Shown one piece after another: positions 58,201 through 64,000 of a stretch of DNA of 64,000 bases. The DNA comes from Phialocephala subalpina (taxonomy: Eukaryota; Ascomycota; Leotiomycetes; Helotiales; Mollisiaceae). The position numbers and the translations under genes are program-made. The notes under the pieces were generated by a model. That model saw only the letters and a list, made by a program, of their open reading frames with translations, was not told where the DNA came from and ran no database searches. The stretch spans positions 2,420,133-2,484,132 of the forward strand of contig FJOG01000003.1 of the NCBI GenBank assembly GCA_900073065.1. The letters are read 5' to 3'. Position 1 is the first letter of the stretch. Each line of letters begins with the position of its first letter.

Positions 58201-58490
58201 GCCGATTATGAAGAGTCAGGTGGTGCCATACCCGAATCTGGCGAAACATGAGATTGCGAGGGAGCTTATTCTGGATTGTAGGATGCCAGTGGATGATGAG
58301 GTTGGTTTTCCTCACTTGTTTGCCCTTGATCTCATATACCTGCCTATCTTGTTCTATTCTCAAATACTTGGAGCGCTTGACATTGACTAATATCAAACAG
58401 GAGGTCTATCAACGGAGTCTATCACTGGAAAGCAGTTCATCCGGGCCCCTCGAAATCGGGAAGAAGAAATTCCCTTGGTTCCAGAAATAA
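55219..58490 (+). CDS. Ras guanine-nucleotide exchange factor with N-terminal P-loop (Ras-like) domain
   Basis: Exons 55219-55593, 55649-55973, 56028-56231, 56400-58300 and 58401-58490 are phase-consistent, giving 964 residues. Residues 1-125 are disordered and Ser-rich. From about 132 a Ras-like domain begins (MSDINIAVIGSAGVGKSTLI) with a perfect P-loop GSAGVGKST at 141-149. The DxxG motif is missing (IELDLE instead) and the NKxD position reads CKCD, so GTP hydrolysis is doubtful. RasGEF_N starts near 468 (GVTFDELVDRLLGQNMSRAD). The catalytic CDC25-homology domain follows from about 690, with WVMFSSIRLRDLV, LEKFMTIALKLRQLNNYNG and PFIPLHRRDLV. It activates a Ras-family GTPase; which one is unknown. 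The third exon boundary (donor GTGCGA at 55594) is the weakest. Confidence 0.87.
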
Positions 58491-59067
58491 TCAAGAGAAG
58501 GAAGGTCAAAGGTAATTATAGGCTCAATATTCAACACGGCGAACATAGCGAGGGAAGGCAGGAGAAAACTTGGATACCAGGTGTTGGGAACTTGTGTCTA
58601 TTGTTGAAGTGGTCATGGTATGATGCTTGGCGCTGGGGAGTTTTCTGCTGTTGGGAAGAAGACTTTTGATGGCGATTGCGACATACCCACTTGAATTAAG
58701 ATCTTGTGACGATAGATGAGATGATATGACACTGAAGGATAACATGACTATTCCATGTCTCGTCTGATTCCTTCTTGCTCACATATTGTCCGTTAGGATT
58801 GTGTGTTGGTGATGGGTGTTGATGAGCTGTTGACTTCGAATCTTAGTGTGAATGTACGTCCTTTGGCCAGGGATAGAGGTGCTAGCGGTGAAAAGAGATC
58901 CAAGTCCAAAGTCAGATCTCAAGCCGGTCATTTTGAACTGCAAATCAGGCTGTTTAGACTAAATGTATGATCAACATTCTAACATCTGCCTAGTTTACAG
59001 AAATCTACAAGACGTGGGACATTATTCTCGAATCCCACAATGTATTCGGAGTGGGGTATATCAACAA
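58491..59067. other. Intergenic between convergent genes, no gene seen
   Basis: 577 bp between the 3' ends of the RasGEF gene and gep3. No coding signal or repeat recognised. Confidence 0.55.
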
Positions 59068-61214
59068 TCACAACGGCGCCGCAAGACTCTTCCTCCTCCT
59101 GATCTTAACCACCTTCTTCGCCCCTTTCATCGACTTCCTCGGCCTCCCTTTCGTCTTATTCGCTCCAGGCTTCTCCGCAACATTCAACCAAGCATTCATC
59201 GGGCGTCTAGAAGAGACAAACTTCCCATTCGGAGTAAAGACCTCCACTGCTGGCCAGCTCGGATCAATCTCATACTCCGCTCTCTGCTCCAACTCCCATT
59301 CATCTTCTCCAGTCTCTCTTGGGTCAATCTCGCCTGGATTCTTTCGGACTTGAGCTACGAGTTCAATCCAGCCAAGACCTTCTATCAAGATATCTGTCGC
59401 CATAACTTTGAAGGGTAATCTTTCGGGTCTGATACCCGCTGCTTCAGGTCGAGTGATAGGTCCAGCACGCTGCTTCGTAACGTCCCATTTCAGGTGAAAG
59501 GTTCCTGCTGATTTGATTTTCTCTGCTGTTTCTGGCAATGAGATATTTTGGACATATTCGGAGCCTTTATGCAGTTGTGTATAGATAGCTTTCTCTGTCG
59601 ATGTGCGATGTGAAGAGATGGGCGTGAAAGAGTAGGCTAATACAATCACATCTGGGGTTGTGGGAGTAATGCGGATGAATCCTCCCAACAGGAGGGATTG
59701 TCCTGGCTTGATCACTTGCTGAGTTGGTTTTACGCGGGAACGCATAACGAGTTCTGCTCGGTGTTCGGGTTGGACATAAAGCTCGAGGTCGCCGCGTGAT
59801 AGGCCTGGAAGGTCAATCAGCTCTCCTTTGCCGTTTCCGAAGGAGAGTCGTATTGGGGAAGCGGTTGTACCAGGGAGAGCAGAGACAAGCGGCATGGCTG
59901 GGTAGTCAACCTCAGGTGGAGCGGGAGGGAGCAGCGATGAGGTGTCCAGAGAGTCCGCATCCGTTGAGTCGTACTCATCCTTCTTGTACAGAACTTTGTC
60001 CTCTAAAGCGTCTTCTAGAGTAGGCATAGGAAGTACTTCTCCAGTCTCGGATTTTAATGCTCCGTTCTTTGAATCCTCCTTCTCGGCGATATCCAACTTC
60101 TTGATCTTATCGAGAATCTCAGCAGCTGTCGGAGGAGCAAGCTTCTTGCCAAGAAGTTTGTCCTTCTCTCTTTTTCCTTTAGGAAAGATGTAATGGAAGA
60201 GCTTACTCTTCCCAACGTTGACTTTGCCAACCATCCAGCCCCCTCCGCCACGGCGCCAGATCTCCTCCTTCAATTCGTTTGTCCACCACGGCTCTTTTGC
60301 GCTCACACATCTGAGATTGCCAAGTCGAACATCTTTCGCTGTTCTTCCTAGTGCATCTCGAAGCACGGCTCTCAGATATGGCATCATGGAGTCGACCTGG
60401 GACTTTTTGGGTGCCAACAAGTCCGACCTCGTAATAATAAAGCTGACTTCTGTCTTTCGACCATGATAGAAGCGTCCCGTTTTCGACCGCCTGTTTCGTG
60501 ATCTCAAGGGCGTAAGATGTAGTAGCTTATGTAGGCCTGGGACTAGTGACATGGGAAAGTCTGCCGCATCGAGAACATGATACACATGATTGTACTTGTA
60601 AGGAGATTCAAAAATTGTATCCTGGATAGTTTCAACGGAGGGATGATGTATAGAAATCCCAGTGCTGTGATGAAGGATCTTGTGGCATCTATCGCAGACG
60701 GGAGGTTCAACAGCAGTCTCTGCACCAGAGTCAATATTGCTATAGTACAGTTTCCAGAAAACGTACCTGGTTTCACGAAGTCGTTTGTACTTATTCCTAG
60801 CGACGATGTATCCGCCTGTTTCAATGCTTCCTTGACAAGTTCATCTTCTGCAGACTCATGTTGACCCGATGTTGCCTCGAGATATCTCCTAACAGTGTTC
60901 CTCCCGAGTGTAAAGTATCCAGCACCAGTCTCGTCAACTGTCTGAGAAAGAGCTCCACATCCAACACATTGCTGCGGCAGCCTTCGGAGAGCATAATTTG
61001 GGTCTGCCACTGGATTCTTGGTCGAAGTGATCGCATGTGACGTGACAAGTCTCCTCTGGGAGGCCAAAGGCTTCAGGGAACTGTTATGGGAGCATTGTAG
61101 CGGGTTGAAAAATGTTGCCCGTACGAGTCCAGGACATAGGAAGACAGGAAGCTCTGTCACCGGTGTACCAATCCGTTTCACAAGTTTTGAAGCAACTCTC
61201 GCGCTTTTCGACAT
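59068..61214 (-). CDS. gep3: Mitochondrial circularly permuted GTPase Gep3 (YqeH-like)
   Basis: GTPase of the YqeH/Gep3 (Mtg3) family, involved in mitochondrial small-subunit rRNA processing and mitoribosome assembly. Exons 61214-60767 and 60719-59068 join in phase 1 to give 699 residues. An N-terminal presequence-like region (MSKSARVASKLVKRIG) precedes a zinc knuckle (CVGCGALS ... PPVCDRCH). The G-motifs are in permuted order: G4-like ITRSD first, then the P-loop GKVNVGKS, then DLPG. The C-terminal region is basic (KGRPRKSMKGAKKVVKIRRR). An upstream in-frame extension to 61367 is not used. Divergent from the mL61 gene with 162 bp between starts. Confidence 0.9.
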
Positions 61215-61376
61215 TTTCGCATTCTGACAATAGGAGTTCCAAAGCTGTCGCGCGACTTTCAGACATTCAAAATATTTTGACAGGGGACAAAGTTTAGCGC
61301 CAAAGCTTAAATAATTTGTCCATCTGAAGCCGACAACTCCTCTGCTTCGACGACAACAGTCCAGCACATATTTAAG
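61215..61376. promoter_or_regulatory. Bidirectional promoter of gep3 and the mL61 gene
   Basis: Only 162 bp separate the two start codons, so both promoters must lie here. Both products serve the mitochondrial ribosome. No specific operator recognised. Confidence 0.7.
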
Positions 61377-62149
61377 ATGGTCAGCATAGTGCGGCGGATG
61401 AGAAAGCTTAGAGCTGTAAGTAGTTGTGCTATTTGATCTGCTACTGGAATCTGCTGCTAATGTGTGCCTCTATAGAAGGTATACCAGTCCGCCACGAACG
61501 ATCGAGAAAAGCACTCAATTGACCATCTCGCAGTTGCTCGCCGTAAGGCTAGGACCAGGAGCAGCCATTTTACCTCCTGAGGTTACTCGGATACATATGG
61601 ACTTCGCTAGGGCTGTGGAAGACGGACATTGGGGACCTAGGTACGCCTCCTCGAACCTCATTCAGAAGCTTTTACTAAGGTTCTCGTAGGAAATTCTGGC
61701 GAAACTGTCTACCCCGATTAAAATACCACAATCCCGCCGTTGTCATGACCGTAAACCGAACGGAGGATCAATTAGGACCCGCCGTCATGACTGTACATTT
61801 CACGAACACTGCCGCAGCAAAGAGCACCGAACCCGAGATATCCTCTACCACCACAAAACAGATATCTACAGGACCTGTTCCAGAATCGAAAGCAGGTCCA
61901 ATTACAGTCAAAACGGAGACCATAAACATGAAGCACAGGGTGGATTCGGAGATTTTGGATCAGTTATTGAAGCTCACTAAAGCGAAGGTGGTGCAGCCAA
62001 CTCCTGAAGAAACGAGGGAGATTCGAGACATTGAAGAGCAGAATGTCAAGAGTGCGAGGGATGCTGCTTTGATGCAAGCAGAAAATAAGAAGAGGAGACG
62101 AGAGGAGGAGATTCTCAGACAAGCCAGAGGTTCGATGGATACGAATTGA
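61377..62149 (+). CDS. mrp49: Mitochondrial large ribosomal subunit protein mL61 (Mrp49)
   Basis: Mitoribosomal protein with the L51/S25/CI-B8 thioredoxin-like fold. Exons 61377-61415, 61534-61640 and 61690-62149 are in phase, giving 201 residues. The short first exon encodes MVSIVRRMRKLRA, which joins LLAVRLGPGAAILPPEVTRI in phase 0; then HMDFARAVEDGHWGPRKFWR and CLPRLKYHNPAVVMTVNRT follow, as in the family. A Lys/Glu-rich coiled tail ends RRREEEILRQARGSMDTN. The first intron (118 nt) could alternatively contain a retained segment after TAG at 61474, but only the longer intron gives a family-like junction. Confidence 0.87.
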
Positions 62150-62447
62150 TTTGTCCAAGGTCAGGAGATTTATACATTGCATGGGAAGGCGTTGATTGTA
62201 CAAAAGAGAGGCATCTGTGGGAGCGTTGTAAAACAGCTGTACACTTGGTTGTAAACATCGTATTTGGAATGTTGACACATATCCGAAGGTATAAAGCCGT
62301 GTCATTGACTCTATATGGACATCACTCTATCATCTCTTCTCGGCAGAAGGTCTCATGAATTCCTCCCCATTCCATGCTGTGATGAACTAGCCTAGCACGC
62401 TCGGCCATGCATGCTAAGCTGCTAGAAGAACGCCACCAGGGTATCCA

Positions 62448-64000
62448 TCACTTCAATCCAAATCCTTCGCTCTCATACACCGCGCGCCAAAGCATCCATT
62501 CCAACTTTTCCTTCGAAGAATAGCGCCACAAAGACAACATATTGAAACACGTTCGTGCCACTGGAAACCGAGGCCCGTCTTCACCAAGACACGACAACTT
62601 GATTACCAAGTTTGTTGCTCCCATGGCTGGGATTCGGTCACTGCCAGTAATGAAGCTCAGCAATTTCCGCTGGTCGCTTGGCTTCGCGGCCTGGAAGGAT
62701 TGCCAGAACCAATGGATGACCGGTTCGGTCTCTGCGGGATCAGGAACACCCCAATTCTCGCACACAGACACGGCGCGAAGAGATGCAATGTCGAGTGGTT
62801 CATCTGAGCCTCTGATGAGAAGTTCAATCTCCTCGGGTCTGAAGAGAGATAGTGCATTGCTACCGCAAACCGTGAAAAACCCTCTCTTGAAGGGTTCGAA
62901 TTGTCTAGTCACAGCTGTGTCCAGGAGGTACCGTACGTATAGGTCAACGAATTCTCGCCTATTAGCGTTCGTGACTGGCCGTTTCTCTCCGTCTGGACAC
63001 AGTGGAACCTGCATTGTCTGTCCATACCGATCGACATCAGCTACAAAATCCCGACAAAAGGTACCCTCTACATCTCCGTCGAACTCAAGGAGTTGTCGAA
63101 GACCATTGGCCAGAGCCGGTTTGAGTTCTGCCAAATCTTCCAAGGAATATGTCATCGACGGCTTAGCATGCGAGGTAGCTGCTGGCGCGGCGGGAGGCCC
63201 AGCGGCAAGAAGTTTCCGAAAAGCGAAGGGAGGAAATGCAACGTCCAGGATTGTCGAGTTGTATATCGCCAGCCCGAGGACGACACCAACGAGAAAGAAT
63301 TGATCGGTTGTCTCGAAACTGTTTGGGTTGAAGTAACAGAATCCGGAGTCTTCATCATACGTGAACATTCCTACAAATTTTCAGCAGTTGTTTCTTTAGT
63401 TGTCATGCGACCTTACCGTGTTCAGGATTGAAGACATCTCGGACCAGCAACAAGAACCATTCTTTTCGAAGCCCTCCAGCATCTATTCCTTCCTCTCCCT
63501 TGAATTCTATGCGCAGTCCTTTCTTGATCTCTTCACCGCCAGTTCCAACAACCTCACTGACGCTTTTCAGACTATCCTCAACAAGACATTCCCTTCGGAT
63601 TTTCAGGACGAGATACTGATTCACATTTTTTCGGGTCATAATGCTGTCGAAAAACGCCTCTCTCGCCTTGACTTCCATTTGACGACGGGCATCATGCTCC
63701 ATTATCTGGATCTTTGCCCAGATACTGAGAAAGAATGGGTACTGACAAAAAGCGAATTTACCCCTTCGGGATTCCCAGGCCTCAAAGTCAGCGATTAAAT
63801 CCGAGTAGTCGAGAAGTGTGTTGTAGAAATCGCTTGTTGGCAGGATTTGCCCATGGTGATATGCTCTCTCGCGGGCTGCAAGACCGGCACTATGACCTTG
63901 TTCTGTAGGATTTGGTCTAATTTCTCCTCTTTTGGACAAACCACTGTTGTTCGCAGAGAAGAGGAGAGCCATAACTCTTGCTGCAGCTTTTATCTGCCAG
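62448..64000 (-). CDS. hul4: HECT-type E3 ubiquitin ligase, Hul4-like (partial at right edge)
   Basis: C-terminal part of a HECT ubiquitin ligase. Coding reads from the right edge (WQIKAAARVMALLFSANN) down to 63417, then 63370-62448 across a 46-nt intron (GTAAGG..TTGTAG). The HECT domain has IEFKGEEGIDAGGLRKEWF, FFLVGVVLGLAIYNS and, near the end, the catalytic-cysteine motif ARTCFN, followed by LSLWRYSSKEKLEWMLWRAV and the terminal ESEGFGLK typical of Hul4. An ATG at 63972 is internal; the frame continues beyond the window. Convergent with the mL61 gene. Confidence 0.9.

Noticed and set aside
60767..61367. 51-residue N-terminal extension of Gep3
   Set aside because: It would cross the short bidirectional promoter; MSKSARV at 61214 gives a normal presequence.
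1..64000. CRISPR arrays, rRNA genes, secondary-metabolite cluster, full-length transposon
   Set aside because: No regularly spaced repeats, rRNA signatures, PKS/NRPS/terpene enzymes, transposase or reverse-transcriptase motifs were seen.

Overview
The window is nuclear DNA of a filamentous ascomycete (Pezizomycotina, most likely a leotiomycete). The evidence is intron-bearing genes with short (45-140 nt) GT..AG introns and CTAAC/CTGAC branch sites, and a gene set typical of these fungi: AcuK zinc-cluster regulator, Spo22/Zip4, CENP-Q and Nkp2 kinetochore subunits, a Kex2-processed endopolygalacturonase, Gep3 and Hul4. No bacterial operons, CRISPR arrays, rRNA genes or secondary-metabolite core enzymes were seen. 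Order-level placement is inference.

Layout. 1-5.4 kb: 5' part of xanthine dehydrogenase (runs off the left edge), divergent from a wrecked sugar-transporter pseudogene that carries a perfect 250-bp tandem duplication. 5.9-17.5 kb: a dense block of spo22/zip4, acuK, a CENP-Q homologue and sec6 on the minus strand, then mitoribosomal uL30m on plus. 18.4-22.4 kb: eaf3 (chromodomain plus MRG) split by an exceptional 1,673-nt intron, divergent from nkp2. 22.6-29.5 kb: an ER thioredoxin-like membrane protein, rrp12 and a short-chain dehydrogenase with a one-base frame break. 30.2-41.1 kb: secreted endopolygalacturonase, a TMEM135-like membrane protein, a bHLH regulator, a decayed minisatellite and an unknown gene. 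42.5-52.3 kb: a PSP1-domain protein with a GC-rich minisatellite at its 5' end, a 3.3-kb gene-poor stretch, nfu1, a HIT zinc-finger gene and an unknown gene. 52.3-64 kb: a 3-kb gene-poor stretch, a RasGEF with an N-terminal P-loop domain, gep3 and mL61 sharing a 162-bp promoter, and the HECT ligase hul4 (runs off the right edge).

Most genes are housekeeping: chromosome segregation (CENP-Q, Nkp2), meiosis (Spo22), chromatin (Eaf3), exocytosis (Sec6), ribosome and snoRNP biogenesis (Rrp12, HIT protein), mitochondrial translation and Fe-S assembly (uL30m, mL61, Gep3, Nfu1), ubiquitin and Ras signalling. They are neighbours, not a pathway cluster.

The strongest candidate for something undescribed is the eaf3 locus. 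Its oversized intron contains a separate same-strand reading frame with its own start, its own small intron and a diverged 170-bp tandem repeat directly upstream. That frame runs without a stop into the MRG exon, so one locus could encode both a chromodomain-MRG protein and an unknown-domain-MRG protein. Exon boundaries below were read by eye and checked for phase consistency; family assignments come from recalled motifs, not from a database search.
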